Shown here one piece after another: positions 7,401 through 16,570 of a DNA stretch of 64,000 nt (the first letter of the stretch is position 1; the number at the start of each line of letters is the position of its first letter). Source of the DNA: Acidobacteria bacterium UBA2161. GTDB lineage: Bacteria; Acidobacteriota; Vicinamibacteria; Vicinamibacterales; UBA823. The position numbers and the translations under genes are program-made. The notes below the pieces were generated by a model. It was not told the DNA's origin, did not search any database, and saw nothing but the letters and a program-made list of their open reading frames with translations. The stretch spans positions 130,922 through 194,921 of the forward strand of contig DCWN01000033.1 of assembly GCA_002328835.1 (NCBI GenBank), given 5' to 3'.

Positions 7401-8993
7401 ATGAAACGTCTCGTATTTCTCTCGAGCCTGGCCGCGTTGCTCGGCTCGACGCTACCGCTGACCGCCCAGACCTATCCGACCAACGATCCGGTCGTTCGCC
7501 GGATGTGGGAGGAAGGGATGGAGCGATCCCAGGCCCGCACCCTGGCGCAGACGCTGTTCGACGAGCTGGGGCCGCGCCTGACCGGCACCCCGGGCAAGAA
7601 GCGGGCGAACGACTGGGTGGTCGACAAGTACGCCGAGTGGGGGATCGAAGCCGAGAACCAGGAGTACGGCACCTGGATGCAGTGGGAGCGCGGCCGGACG
7701 CACGTCGATCTGGTCGAGCCGCGCGTCCGGACACTCGAGGCGATGCTGTTGTCCTGGAGCCCCGGGACCGGCGGGCAGCCGCTCAGGGCCGAGGTCGTGA
7801 CGATCCCCGACCTGGCCGACGAGGCGGCGTTCGAGGGCTGGCTGCCGAGCGTGCGCGGCAAGTTCGTGGCGATTGCGTTCGCCCAGCCGACCTGCCGGCC
7901 CGACGCCGACTGGGACCAGTGGGCGACCGAGCCGTCGTTCACCGAGATGCGCGAGGCGCGGACCGAAGCCGAGGAGGCCTGGCGGGCGAAGATGGCTGGG
8001 ATCGGCCTGGAGATCGTCGGCCGTGGCTCGGAAGCCGCGATCGCGCGGCGGATGGAAGCCGCCGGCGCGGCCGGCATTATCGCGTCGCGCTGGTCGCGCG
8101 GGTGGGGCGCGCATCAGATGTACTCCAGTATCGGATCCGAGCAGATGGTGTCGTTGACGGCGGGCTGCGAGGACTACGGCCTGTTGCATCGCCTGGCCGA
8201 GAACGGTCAGGGCCCGGTCATCGAGGTCGTCTCCGACGCCGAACTGCTCGGCGAGGGGCCGGTCTTCAACACGATCGGTCGGATTCCGGGGACCGAGCTG
8301 CCCAACGAGTACATCGTCCTCTCGGCGCACTTTGACTCGTGGGATGCGGCGTCGGGCGCAACCGACAACGGGACCGGCACGCTGGTGATGCTCGAGGCGA
8401 TGCGGATCCTGAAGGCGGCCTATCCGAACCCGCGCCGGACGATCATCGTTGGCCACTGGGGCGGGGAAGAGCAGGGCCTGAACGGCTCGCGGGCCTACAC
8501 CGAGGACAACCCGGAGGTCGTCCAGAACCTCCAGGCGCTCTTCAACCAGGACAACGGCACCGGACGGATCATCGCCGTCGGCAATCAGGGCTTGATCGGC
8601 GCGTCGGGCTTCATGGCACGGTGGTTCGCTGGGCTGCCCGCGGAGTTCTCGGCGGAAGTCGACTTCAGCTTCCCCGGGATGCCGGGCGGCGGCGGCAGCG
8701 ACTACGCGTCGTTCGTCTGCTACGGTGCGCCGGCGTTCAGCCTGCGGGCGCTCAACTGGAGCTACAGCCCGTACACCTGGCACACCAACCGCGACACGTT
8801 CGACAAGGTCGTCTTCTCGGACCTCCAGCACAACGCGACGCTCTACGCGATGCTCACCTACATGGCGTCGGAGGAAACCGAGCGGGTGCCGCGCGACAGA
8901 AGAACCGAGTTCCCGGTGAACGCGACGACGGGCGAGGCGGGCGGATGGCCCGAGTGTCAGCCGGCGCGCCGCGAGTGGTCGGGGCGACGGTAG
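7401..8993 (+). CDS. Secreted M28-family zinc peptidase with PA insert
   Basis: A 530-residue protein. The start at 7401 gives a signal peptide (MKRLVFLSSLAALLGSTLPLTAQ) with a GGGGGAG-type ribosome site upstream. Residues about 40-130 form the N-terminal part of the peptidase, about 130-280 a protease-associated insert (AAGAAGIIASRWSRGWG), and about 295-500 the catalytic core. Likely ligands and catalytic residues are H310 (SAHFDSWD), D322 (GATDNGTG), E356/E357 (GGEEQGLNGS), D384 (NQDNGTGR) and H461 (YTWHTNRD), a full binuclear zinc set. Aminopeptidases of this type trim peptides in the periplasm or outside the cell. It ends in a hairpin shared with the convergent PQQ gene. Confidence 0.92.
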   Translation: MKRLVFLSSLAALLGSTLPLTAQTYPTNDPVVRRMWEEGMERSQARTLAQTLFDELGPRLTGTPGKKRANDWVVDKYAEWGIEAENQEYGTWMQWERGRTHVDLVEPRVRTLEAMLLSWSPGTGGQPLRAEVVTIPDLADEAAFEGWLPSVRGKFVAIAFAQPTCRPDADWDQWATEPSFTEMREARTEAEEAWRAKMAGIGLEIVGRGSEAAIARRMEAAGAAGIIASRWSRGWGAHQMYSSIGSEQMVSLTAGCEDYGLLHRLAENGQGPVIEVVSDAELLGEGPVFNTIGRIPGTELPNEYIVLSAHFDSWDAASGATDNGTGTLVMLEAMRILKAAYPNPRRTIIVGHWGGEEQGLNGSRAYTEDNPEVVQNLQALFNQDNGTGRIIAVGNQGLIGASGFMARWFAGLPAEFSAEVDFSFPGMPGGGGSDYASFVCYGAPAFSLRALNWSYSPYTWHTNRDTFDKVVFSDLQHNATLYAMLTYMASEETERVPRDRRTEFPVNATTGEAGGWPECQPARREWSGRR

Positions 8994-9029
8994 CGAAGGA
9001 GACTGGAGGCAGGAGGCAGGAGAAAAAGG

Positions 9030-9061
9030 AAGGGCGGCACGCCGTTGGTCGCGCCGCCCTT
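9030..9061. terminator. Bidirectional hairpin terminator between convergent genes
   Basis: A 9-bp perfect stem (AAGGGCGGC at 9030-9038 with GCCGCCCTT at 9053-9061) lies between the stops of the M28 peptidase gene and the PQQ sugar dehydrogenase gene. The A-run on the left and a short T-run on the right would let it act in both directions. Confidence 0.65.
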
Positions 9062-9091
9062 TCTCAGCTCCGAGATTCGAGCGCCTAGCTT

Positions 9092-10246
9092 CTACTCCGT
9101 CGGCTCGAGGCGGACGATCGACGTCGGCGCGCCACGGCGGTCCTCGATCGACACGTAGATGAACCCGTCAGGGCCTTGCCGGACGTCGCGGATCCGGCCG
9201 ATCCCCTGGATGAGCGTTTCCTCGCGTTCGACGGTGCGCCCGTCGACGCTCATCGTCAGTCGCGCGAGCTGCTGGCCCGCGAGGCCGCCGGCGAAGATGT
9301 TGCCCTGCCACTCGGGGAACTTGTCGCCCGTGTAGATCATCAGCCCCGACGCGGCGATCGACGGCACCCAGAAGTGGTCGGGGTGTTCCATCTCCTCGCG
9401 CATCGTCCCCTCGTGAATCGTCGACCCGCTCCGGTAGTTCACGCCATAGCCGATGACCGGCCAGCCGTAGTTCAGCCCGGCCTGGTCGCGGTTCAACTCG
9501 TCGCCGCCCTGCGGGCCGTGCTCGGTGGTCCAGACGTCGTTCGTGTCGGGATGGATCACGAGGCCCTGCATATTCCGGTGGCCGTAGCTCCAGATCTCCG
9601 GGAGCGCATCGTCGCGTCCGACGAACGGGTTGTCGTCCGGCACGCGGCCGTCGTCGTGGAGCCGGACGGTGACGCCGTGGTGGTTCGAGAGGTCCTGCGC
9701 CAGATGCGCCTCGAGATCGCCGGTCGACGGCGCCTGGCGGTCACCCGTCGTGATGAAGAGATACCCGTCGCGGTCGAAGGCGAGCTTCCCGCCGTAGTGG
9801 CCGTTCCGGCCCTCGGCCACGGCGATGAAGATGTCCTCGATGTCGCTCAGGCGGTCGTTCTCGAATCGGCCTCGGATGACGTGCGTCGTCGACGCGCCGT
9901 TGTTCGGGTCGGCGTACGCGACGTAGAGCAGCCGGTTCGACACGAACTGCGGATGCGGCAGGACGTCGAACAGTCCGGCCTGGCCTTCGCTGTGGACCGC
10001 GGGCACGCCGGGCACCGGATCCGGCAGGAGCACGCCGTCCCGGACGATGCGCAGCCGCCCGGGCTTCTCGGTGACGAGCAGATCGCCATCGGGCAGGAAC
10101 GTCATGCCCCACGGACGTTCGAGCCCTTCTACGACGGTGACGATGCGATATGCGTGGAGGGCCGAGCCGTACACCTCCTGCGCCCGCGCGGACACCGTGG
10201 ACAGCAGCAGGCCGGCAGCCACCAGCAACAACGATTTCCGGATCAT
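9092..10246 (-). CDS. Secreted PQQ-dependent aldose sugar dehydrogenase (YliI/Asd-like)
   Basis: A 384-residue soluble quinoprotein with a signal peptide (ending SARAQ). It matches the glucose/sorbosone dehydrogenase propeller: RPWGMTFLPDGDLLVTEKPGRLRIV, EGQAGLFDVLPHPQF, KLAFDRDGYLFITTGDR, GHRNMQGLVIHP, WTTEHGPQGGDELN and GLNYGWPVIGYG. These strands carry the His, Arg and Gln residues that usually bind PQQ and calcium. The family oxidises aldoses to lactones in the periplasm and passes electrons to a quinone or cytochrome acceptor. It stands downstream of a terminator, so it is probably transcribed alone; GGAGAGTG lies before the ATG. Confidence 0.92.
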   Translation of the reverse strand: MIRKSLLLVAAGLLLSTVSARAQEVYGSALHAYRIVTVVEGLERPWGMTFLPDGDLLVTEKPGRLRIVRDGVLLPDPVPGVPAVHSEGQAGLFDVLPHPQFVSNRLLYVAYADPNNGASTTHVIRGRFENDRLSDIEDIFIAVAEGRNGHYGGKLAFDRDGYLFITTGDRQAPSTGDLEAHLAQDLSNHHGVTVRLHDDGRVPDDNPFVGRDDALPEIWSYGHRNMQGLVIHPDTNDVWTTEHGPQGGDELNRDQAGLNYGWPVIGYGVNYRSGSTIHEGTMREEMEHPDHFWVPSIAASGLMIYTGDKFPEWQGNIFAGGLAGQQLARLTMSVDGRTVEREETLIQGIGRIRDVRQGPDGFIYVSIEDRRGAPTSIVRLEPTE

Positions 10247-10259
10247 CTCACTCTCCTCG

Positions 10260-10300
10260 AAAAGAACGGCCGCGAGCGGCGTACCGACCGCCCGCGGCCG
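10260..10300 (-). terminator. Terminator after the 10315-10866 gene
   Basis: On the minus strand a 13-bp stem (10288-10300 with 10267-10279, one wobble pair) is followed by TTCTTTTC. It lies 15 bp after the stop of the repeat-family gene. Confidence 0.75.
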
Positions 10301-10314
10301 CGAAACTACCGTAG

Positions 10315-10866
10315 CTAGCGGCCGGCGATCATCAGGTGGGCGCCCGAGGTGCCCGCGCCCATGATCGACACGGCGCCGCCGGTGCGCTCCGCCGGGATGC
10401 CGATCGACTCGGCCGTCGCGAAGGGCACCATGATCACCAGGTGCTGCCCGGCGCTCTCCTGGTCGTCACCCGACATGTAGTAGTAGATCGAGCCGAAGAC
10501 CGGGGCCTTGCGCGTGCCGTTCTCCTCGGCCTCGGCCATCAGCGCGTTCCAGCCGTCGCGATCGCCGCCGGCCTTGAAGAACTCCCGATTCTGCTCGTAG
10601 CGCTCGATGTTACCCACGTTGGTGCACTGGACGCTGAACGGACGCTGGCCGAACTGGCCGGACCGGTCCCAGCAGATGAAGCCGTTTTCGCTCTCCTTGA
10701 GCATCACGCGGTTGCCGTCGGCGTCCCAGTTGACGACCCCCGCGCCTTCCTGTGCGCGCCCGGGCGCCGCCAGGACGGCGCGGGCGACGATCTCTTCGTT
10801 CGATTGAGCCTCCGCGGCCGCGGCAGCGGCCAGCACGACGAGCAGTACCAACATGACTCGCTTCAT
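10315..10866 (-). CDS. Secreted protein, third member of the unrecognised family
   Basis: A 183-residue protein. The start at 10866 has GGAGGGGG upstream and gives a strong signal peptide (VMLVLLVVLAAAAAAEAQ). The mature region follows the same plan as the two genes at the left edge: 'VNWDADGNRVMLKESENGFICW', a second Cys, a central helix-rich stretch, a hydrophobic strand ending in ATAESIGIPAERTGG, and a C-terminal GAGTSGAHLMIAGR. Identity to the others is limited but the motif order is unmistakable. It follows an NHL-repeat gene by about 50 bp on the same strand and is followed by a strong terminator. The function is unknown. Confidence 0.82.
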   Translation of the reverse strand: MKRVMLVLLVVLAAAAAAEAQSNEEIVARAVLAAPGRAQEGAGVVNWDADGNRVMLKESENGFICWDRSGQFGQRPFSVQCTNVGNIERYEQNREFFKAGGDRDGWNALMAEAEENGTRKAPVFGSIYYYMSGDDQESAGQHLVIMVPFATAESIGIPAERTGGAVSIMGAGTSGAHLMIAGR

Positions 10867-10915
10867 CGGATCCCCCTCCATTAATTCGTAACGACGACGC
10901 CCGTGGGCGACAAGT

Positions 10916-11968
10916 TTACGGCCTGACCCGGACGTACTTCTGTAGCTTTCTAGGACGCGGCTCGCCCCCGTAGAGGTTCCCGTTCCGGTCCACCGCCACG
11001 AACTCGGCCCCGTTGCCGGCGGTCGAGCGGGGATCGCCCCAGGGATACAGGATGAATTCGTCGACCCAGCCGGTGCGGGCATCACCGATGCGGATCCCCA
11101 TCTCCCAGCCTGGGTTTTGCACGTCATCCGACTCGGAGTCGGCGACGTAGACGCGGTCGTTCTCGCCGAAGAAGACGCCGCTCGGCCGCCCGAACTGCGT
11201 CCAGACGGCGAGCACCTCACCTTCCTGATCGAAGATCTGGACCCGGTTGTTTGAGCGGTCACCCACGAAGACGCGCCCCTGCGAATCGATGGCGATTGCG
11301 TGCAGCGTCCGGAACTCGCCGGGCGCGTAGCCGGTTCGGCCCCATTCCATCAGGTAGGTGCCGTCGGCGGAGAACTTCACGACGCGGTTGTTCGTGTCGT
11401 CGCCGTGGCCGTCGGCGACGAAGATGCTGCCGTTGTCGGCGACGACGACGTCGCTCGGGGCGTTGAAATGGTCCCGACCGCCGCCAGGCTCGCCCGGCGT
11501 GCCGAGCGTCATCAGAACGTCGCCCGTCGGACTGAACTTGACGACCTGATGGCCGCGCGTGCCCGCCGGCGTCCGGCCGGCGGCGACCGCGTCTGTTACC
11601 CAGACGTTGCCGTCGGGGTCGACGTCGATGCCGTGCGGCCAGATGAACATCCCGCCGCCGAAGCTCTCGACGACGCGTCCGTCCAGATCGAACTGGAGGA
11701 CCGGATCGAGATCGGAATCGAGGCACTCGTTCCCGAACCGTTCGGGCGCGGTCGCGTCGCACCGGATGACCGCCCAGACGTGGTCACCCGTCGCGTCGAC
11801 GGTCACGCCGCCCACGGCGCCCATCGTCCGGCCGCCCGGAAGCTGCGCCCAGCCGTCGACCGCGCGGTACGGGTTGGGCAACGCCTGCGCGGCGGCCGAC
11901 GCGGGTCCAGTGAGCGCGACGAAGCCGAGTGTTGCGAGCGCCAGACCGCCTTGCGTGATTCTCTTCAT
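10916..11968 (-). CDS. Secreted NHL-repeat (six-bladed propeller) protein
   Basis: A 350-residue protein. I took the start at 11968 (MKRITQGG) because GAGGTG lies about 7 nt upstream and the signal peptide then starts properly (ending at SAAAQ); another ATG lies at 11989. The body has repeated NHL blades: WPHGIDVDPDGNVWVTDA, FNAPSDVVVADNGSIFVADG, RTLHAIAIDSQGRVFVGDRSNNRVQIFD and GRPSGVFFGENDRVYVADSE. NHL propellers of this class include peptidyl-hydroxyglycine lyases and binding scaffolds; no catalytic residues can be named here. A TACAAT element at 12066-12071 is a possible promoter. Confidence 0.87.
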   Translation of the reverse strand: MKRITQGGLALATLGFVALTGPASAAAQALPNPYRAVDGWAQLPGGRTMGAVGGVTVDATGDHVWAVIRCDATAPERFGNECLDSDLDPVLQFDLDGRVVESFGGGMFIWPHGIDVDPDGNVWVTDAVAAGRTPAGTRGHQVVKFSPTGDVLMTLGTPGEPGGGRDHFNAPSDVVVADNGSIFVADGHGDDTNNRVVKFSADGTYLMEWGRTGYAPGEFRTLHAIAIDSQGRVFVGDRSNNRVQIFDQEGEVLAVWTQFGRPSGVFFGENDRVYVADSESDDVQNPGWEMGIRIGDARTGWVDEFILYPWGDPRSTAGNGAEFVAVDRNGNLYGGEPRPRKLQKYVRVRP

Positions 11969-12065
11969 CCAGACACCTCGTTTTCGCATTCACTGCCAGG
12001 GCTCCAGGACGGCGGCCATGGCCGCGCGACATCGGGCCTCCAATTCGAGAAGGGTGAGGGCGCCA

Positions 12066-12071
12066 ATTGTA
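12066..12071 (-). promoter_or_regulatory. Possible -10 element upstream of the NHL gene
   Basis: TACAAT on the minus strand, followed by TGGCGCC, resembles the -10 elements seen upstream of several other genes in this window. The -35 is not recognisable. The leader to the start at 11968 would be about 90 nt. Confidence 0.3.
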
Positions 12072-12106
12072 GACCCAATGCCGTGGGTTGCGCCCGAAAA
12101 GTCGGG

Positions 12107-13567
12107 TCAGCAGTTCTTCGCCGCCGCGAGGTCCTCTCCGGTCGCCCTCGGTCGCCACAGCGCGTCGATCGCCCAGGTCTCGTCCAGGCGCTCGCCGTGC
12201 CAGTGGGGCTTGCCGGCCCGCGGGTCGATCGCGATGCCCGCGGCGTCCAGGCCGTCCAGCGTCGGTCCCAGGGGTGGGCCGGTCGAACGCAAGCTCCAGG
12301 GCGGGGGAGGCGGTGCGTCGGGGAGCGGCCGGCCGTCGGGCCAGTGGAAGCGCGCGGCCCCGTCGCCGCGGAGCGCGACGGTGAACCCTTCTTCGTGGAC
12401 CGCGCGGTGATGGCGCCGGCAGAGCCGGACGAGGTTGTCGAGCCGGGTGGCGCCGCCGTCGGCCCAGTGCCGAACATGGTGGGCGTCACAATGGCGCGCC
12501 CCACAACCCGGGAAGCGGCAGCGGGGGTCGCGGGAGGTGAGCGCCCGGCGGAGGGCGGGTGAAACGGTCCGCGTCTTGCGCCCCGCGCGCGGCGCGCTGT
12601 GCGCGCCGTGGCGCATGACGACCTTCGAGGCGTTGCACGCGAGGCGCCGGGACGTTTCCGCGGAAACGCGCAGACCCTCCATTCCTTCCAGTGCCGCCTG
12701 GCCACGCGCGGCGCAAGAAACATGCCGAGACGTTTCCGCGGAAACGTCTCTCGACGGTCGAGCAGCCTCGGCGGCCCCGTGTTCATGTAGGACGCTTTCG
12801 TCGACGTGGACGACGACTTGGTAGCGGTCGGTGGCTGTCCCCGGGTCGAGGTCGCCGGCGAGGGCGCTCTCGGCGACCAGACCCAGGGCGTCGGCGCGGC
12901 GCTGGCCGGCGGAGGTGTTGGCGCCCTGGTGTTCCTCGGCTGCCCGGGCCGTGCGCTCATCGTGATACAGGCGGTCGGCTGCAGCTTCGAGCGCGGCCCG
13001 AACGACGGCTCCGGTCTCAGGCGACAGCCGGCCGCGGATCACGACCATCCCGTCATCGTCGACCCAGGTCTCGAGATGCCGGCTCTCGTGGCGGCGTCTG
13101 TCGTCCGTCGCCTCGGCCACCCGATCGACTCGCCGCCAGCCCCGGACCAGCCGCTCGACGTGCGACGCCGTCCCGCAGCGGGCGAAATCGAGCAGTGTCG
13201 ATTCGTTCTCCGGCGTCGCCACGCGTGTGAGCGCCCGCACCTTCGAGTAGGAAAGCTCGCCTCGCTGCATCGCCGCTCCGAGCAGCGGCAGGTCGGCGAG
13301 CGCGCGGGCGACCCGGACCTTTTCGCGCGCGGCACCGAGATCCAGGCCGGTGCGCCAGTTCAGCCAGTGGGCGCAGGACCGGAATCCGTTGTTCCACCCC
13401 GAGCAGTCGTCGAACTTCCGGATGAGGACGAGCAGCTCGTAGGTGGCGGCCTGGATGCGGGCGGCCAGCTCGGCGATGCTTTCGCCCAGGCGCTCGGCGT
13501 GGCTCGCGGGTCGGGGTGCTGCAGGTGCAGCTGTGGGGGCAGTGGACCGAAAGCTCTCTAAAGCCAT
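12107..13567 (-). CDS. HNH endonuclease with DUF222-type N-terminal region
   Basis: A 486-residue protein starting at the ATG at 13567 (no convincing ribosome site). The N-terminal 250 residues match the DUF222/13E12-type region (AERLGESIAELAARIQAATYELL, REKVRVARALADLPLL, ELSYSKVRALTRVA). The C-terminal HNH nuclease has RCRFPGCGARHCDAHHVRHWADGG followed by LVRLCRRHHRAVHEEG, i.e. the Cys and His ligands and the catalytic HH. Between them the peptide VSAETSR occurs twice (DVSAETSRHVSC and RVSAETSRRLACNAS), encoded by two copies of a 16-bp perfect palindrome. Proteins of this family are often multicopy and regarded as possibly mobile or selfish; the actual role is unknown. No intron or element boundary is seen. 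Confidence 0.9.
   Translation of the reverse strand: MALESFRSTAPTAAPAAPRPASHAERLGESIAELAARIQAATYELLVLIRKFDDCSGWNNGFRSCAHWLNWRTGLDLGAAREKVRVARALADLPLLGAAMQRGELSYSKVRALTRVATPENESTLLDFARCGTASHVERLVRGWRRVDRVAEATDDRRRHESRHLETWVDDDGMVVIRGRLSPETGAVVRAALEAAADRLYHDERTARAAEEHQGANTSAGQRRADALGLVAESALAGDLDPGTATDRYQVVVHVDESVLHEHGAAEAARPSRDVSAETSRHVSCAARGQAALEGMEGLRVSAETSRRLACNASKVVMRHGAHSAPRAGRKTRTVSPALRRALTSRDPRCRFPGCGARHCDAHHVRHWADGGATRLDNLVRLCRRHHRAVHEEGFTVALRGDGAARFHWPDGRPLPDAPPPPPWSLRSTGPPLGPTLDGLDAAGIAIDPRAGKPHWHGERLDETWAIDALWRPRATGEDLAAAKNC
12653..12668. repeat. 16-bp palindrome CGTTTCCGCGGAAACG, copy 1
   Basis: A perfect inverted repeat inside the HNH gene. It encodes part of the VSAET peptide that belongs to the conserved core of this protein family. 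A second copy lies 62 bp away at 12731. Confidence 0.9.
12727..12750. repeat. 24-bp perfect palindrome containing copy 2
   Basis: The same 16-bp core at 12731-12746, extended on each side by GAGA/TCTC to give a 24-bp perfect palindrome. It encodes a second VSAETSR peptide that looks like an in-frame insertion relative to the conserved core. Confidence 0.9.
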
Positions 13568-13786
13568 GGCCAAGCATAAACCCTTGTTTGTCAGGACTTT
13601 GAGAGGCTCCAGGCGCCGAGAGTTCGGCTCGTATATTCGTTTTTGTTTCGCTTCACGGCGAAGTCTCGCTGGCGGGCTCCTGCGGGGCTGACGGAGGCGG
13701 TTCTGCGGCGGTCCTGGACCTCAGGCGGCGGGCGGCGAAAAGGCTGTCAAGAAGAAAATCCGTGTGCACCGGTCAACGGCCGGCCG

Positions 13787-16447
13787 TCAGTCGTCGCTGC
13801 CGTCGTCTTGGTCCTGGATGACATCCATCACCCAGATGTCGCCCTGACGGGCGTTCCATGGGAAATACAGATAGTGACCATCAGTGCTCATCTCACCGAT
13901 ATCCGCGCTTCCGAATCTGCCCGTGAGGTGAGTCAGCCGGTGTTCAGTCCTGGTGTCCATCGAGAGCGCCCAGAACTGCGCATCTCGCCGTCGCCAGAAG
14001 TAGATCTCCCGCCCATCCGGAGACCATATGCGCGGTTGGCCGCCGCCGGTCGTGAGTTGCTCGGGCTCTCCGCCAACGGCCGGGATACCCCAGACCTCAG
14101 ACTGCCCAGACCGGTTTGAACTGAAGGTCAGCCACTGGCCGTCTGGCGACCAACCAGGCAGGTCGTCGCGAAAGCGGCTGTTAGTCAACAGCCGCTCCTC
14201 GCCCGACGCGACCGACACAGCCCAGATGTCGAAGACACCACTGCGGCGGGACCCAAACACAATCTCAGTCCCATCAGGAGACCAAGCCGGGTACCAGTCA
14301 TCTGCCTCGTGCGCGGTCATCTGGCGTGCGGTTCCACCGGTGGCTGGCATGATCCAGATGTCGCGGTTACCACTCCGATAGCTGTAGAAGACCACCTGCT
14401 GGCCGTCCGGCGACCACCGCACCGTCCAATCGGGCGTCGGATCAGTCGTGAGCTGCTGCATGTTGCCGCCGTCCGCCGGTAGCGTCCAAAGGTCCGTGTT
14501 CCCGCTACGTTCCGAGCTCACGACGAGTTGCGTCCCATCTGGCGACACATCCATGCCATGGATCGCGGCCTCGTCGAAGGTCAGCTGCTCGGCGTCGGCC
14601 CATGTCGCCTCACGCTCATCGAGGATCGGAATCCGCCACACGTTCCCGACTTGGCCGCCTCGCACGTACGCGAGCTTCGTCCCATCTGGCGACATCCATG
14701 CCTCCGACATGCCGACGCCCACCGACACCCGCTCTGGCTCCCCCTCCGGCAACCCGGCAGTCGAGATCCGCTGCTGCCAAAGGTCCTTGCTGCCTCCGCG
14801 ATTCGAGACGAAGTAGAGGGTCTTCTAATCGGGAGACCAACTCGGACTCCCATCCTCGGTCATCCCGTCGCTGAGCGCGGTGGCCGTACCATCACGGGCT
14901 TGCAGCAGCCACAGCTGCTTGACCTGGGCATTCCAACTATTTGCATCGGCATAGGCGACGTGTCGCTCGTCTGGCGACCACCGCAGCTCTATTCGGTTCG
15001 CGGTTCGACCGGGCAGCGCCACTCGTCGAAGTTCGCCGGTGCGCACGGTCAGGATCTCCGCGATCACGTCCGGGCCCTCGGGATTCACCAGAGCGGCCAG
15101 TTCGCTTCCGCCATTCAGCCACAGGAGAAAGTCCGCCGCAGCACTGAACGCGCCCACCTTCCGTGGCGTACCCCCCAACGGTGACATGACGAACACGTCT
15201 CCCGCGTTGTCCCGGTCCGACAAGAACGCGATCTGTCGGCCGTCTGGTGACCAAGCGGGAGACCGATCAGCTCCGGCATGGTCCGCCGTGCGATTGACGG
15301 GTGGAGATCCGCCAGGCTGCGCGACCCAGATATCCCAGTTGCCCGTTTGATCGGACTCGTAGGCCAGCATCTGGCCGTCCGGCGACCAGGCGACCCCTCG
15401 CTCAATCCCGACCGCGCTCGTGATCTGGACCGGGTTGGCAAGACGCGGGACGCCTGACGCGGCTGTCTGTGGCTCGGGTCTTAGCCAGTAGCCAATAACG
15501 CCCGCAACAACCACAAGGCCTGCGGTTGCCCCAACCATTCTCCACGTCCGGGTCGTACCTGCAGGTCTGACTCCTGCAGGCTGGGCGACCGCCGTGTCCG
15601 ACTGGATCGCTTCCAACGCCGCCCGCACCTCCCCGACTTGCGCGTATCGCTCCCTGGGTGCCTTCGCCAGGCAATGTTGGACGATCGCCCGGAAGCCAAC
15701 CGGTACCCGACTGGACACCGGACTGGGCGCGTCCTTAGCAATGGCGGCCGCGACATCGAACGCCGTGTCACCCGCAAACGGCAGCCGCCCACTCGCCATC
15801 TCGTACAGCAACACCCCCAGCGCCCAGATGTCACTCCGCGCCGTCGCGGCCTCACCCCGCAGCACCTCTGGGGCCATGTAGGCCAGTGTCCCCACCAGCA
15901 TCCCGGCGTGGGGGATCGCCTCCTGGGTCTTGGTGACCGCCTCGGCGTCCGCCTGGGGCATCCGCGCAGCCAGGCCGAAGTCCAAGACTTTGGCCCGACC
16001 CTCGGGGGTGATGACGACGTTCTGGCTCTTCAAGTCCCGATGGACGATCCCGCGCGCATGCGCGTGGGCCAGGGCGTCGGCGATCTGCGTCCCGTAGCGG
16101 ATCACACTCTCCGGCGGGAGGCCGTCGGCGGGGATGAGGGCAGAGAGCGGCTTCCCCTCGACGTAGGCCATCACGATGAAATGCTGACCTTCGTGCTCGC
16201 CGACTTCGTAGACCGTACAGATGTTCGGGTGGTCGAGCGCTGACGCAGCCCTCGCTTCCTGGAGGAGCCGCGCCGAACTCATTCTGACTCCTGTCTCCTG
16301 ACTCCTGGATTCTTCGTGCAGCACCTTGATGGCGACCGTGCGCTGGAGGGTCGGGTCGTGGGCCTTGTAGACCGCCCCCATGCCGCCTGCCCCGAGCTGT
16401 TCGAGCAACTCGTACTGGCCGAGACGGGTGCCCGGCGTCAGCGTCAC
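13787..16447 (-). pseudogene. Ser/Thr kinase with PD40 propeller, interrupted by an in-frame amber codon
   Basis: An 886-position frame broken by one TAG at 14825-14827 (codon 541); the frame then continues intact to 13787. Residues about 1-280 are a protein kinase: glycine loop LGAGGMGAVYKA, VAIKVL Lys, HRDLKSQN catalytic loop, DFG. A membrane helix follows (GLVVVAGVIGYWL, near 310). The rest is an extracytoplasmic PD40/TolB-like propeller with many SWSPDGxxI.F blades on both sides of the stop. The TAG replaces the residue after SWSPD, where paralogous blades have Gly. The lost part is about five blades. Causes could be a recent nonsense mutation, readthrough or an assembly error. A short in-frame insertion (about residues 47-56, encoded by a CAGGAGTCAGGAGACAGGAGTCA run) also sets it apart from the 34.5-kb kinase. 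Confidence 0.87.
16285..16308. repeat. Short degenerate direct repeat (CTCCTGA units)
   Basis: Three tandem near-copies of TGACTCCTG/TCTCCTG lie inside the kinase gene, in frame, between the VAIKVL strand and the next helix. A similar GGAGGCAGGAGGCAGGAG run occurs in the intergenic stretch 9004-9023. Confidence 0.5.
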
Positions 16448-16477
16448 GACAACCTTCCGAAGAGGCTCATAGTCGAG

Positions 16478-16542
16478 GGGCCTTCGCCCAGCGGGGCCTG
16501 GATTTCGTAGCCGCCGATCTTGGTGCCGGGAGACAGAGGCAT
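16478..16542 (-). pseudogene. Remnant of another kinase N-terminus
   Basis: A minus-strand ATG at 16542 opens MPLSPGTKIGGYEIQAPLGE, unmistakably the start of a PD40-type Ser/Thr kinase (compare MTLTPGTRLGQYELLEQLGA just downstream). The homology stops within the glycine loop and the frame ends soon after, about 20 bp before the next kinase starts at 16447. It looks like the head of a lost tandem paralogue whose promoter may now serve the downstream gene. Confidence 0.7.
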
Positions 16543-16570
16543 CGGCTAGGGCTGTCGGGAAACAGGCCCA

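Noticed and set aside
12653..12750. CRISPR-like repeats
   Set aside because: Only two copies, palindromic, inside an open coding frame, without regular spacers.
14825..14827. Amber codon as a recoded (Sec or Pyl) position
   Set aside because: It is TAG, not TGA, it falls at a Gly position in a propeller blade with no redox role, and no hairpin supports recoding. Treated as a nonsense mutation or error.
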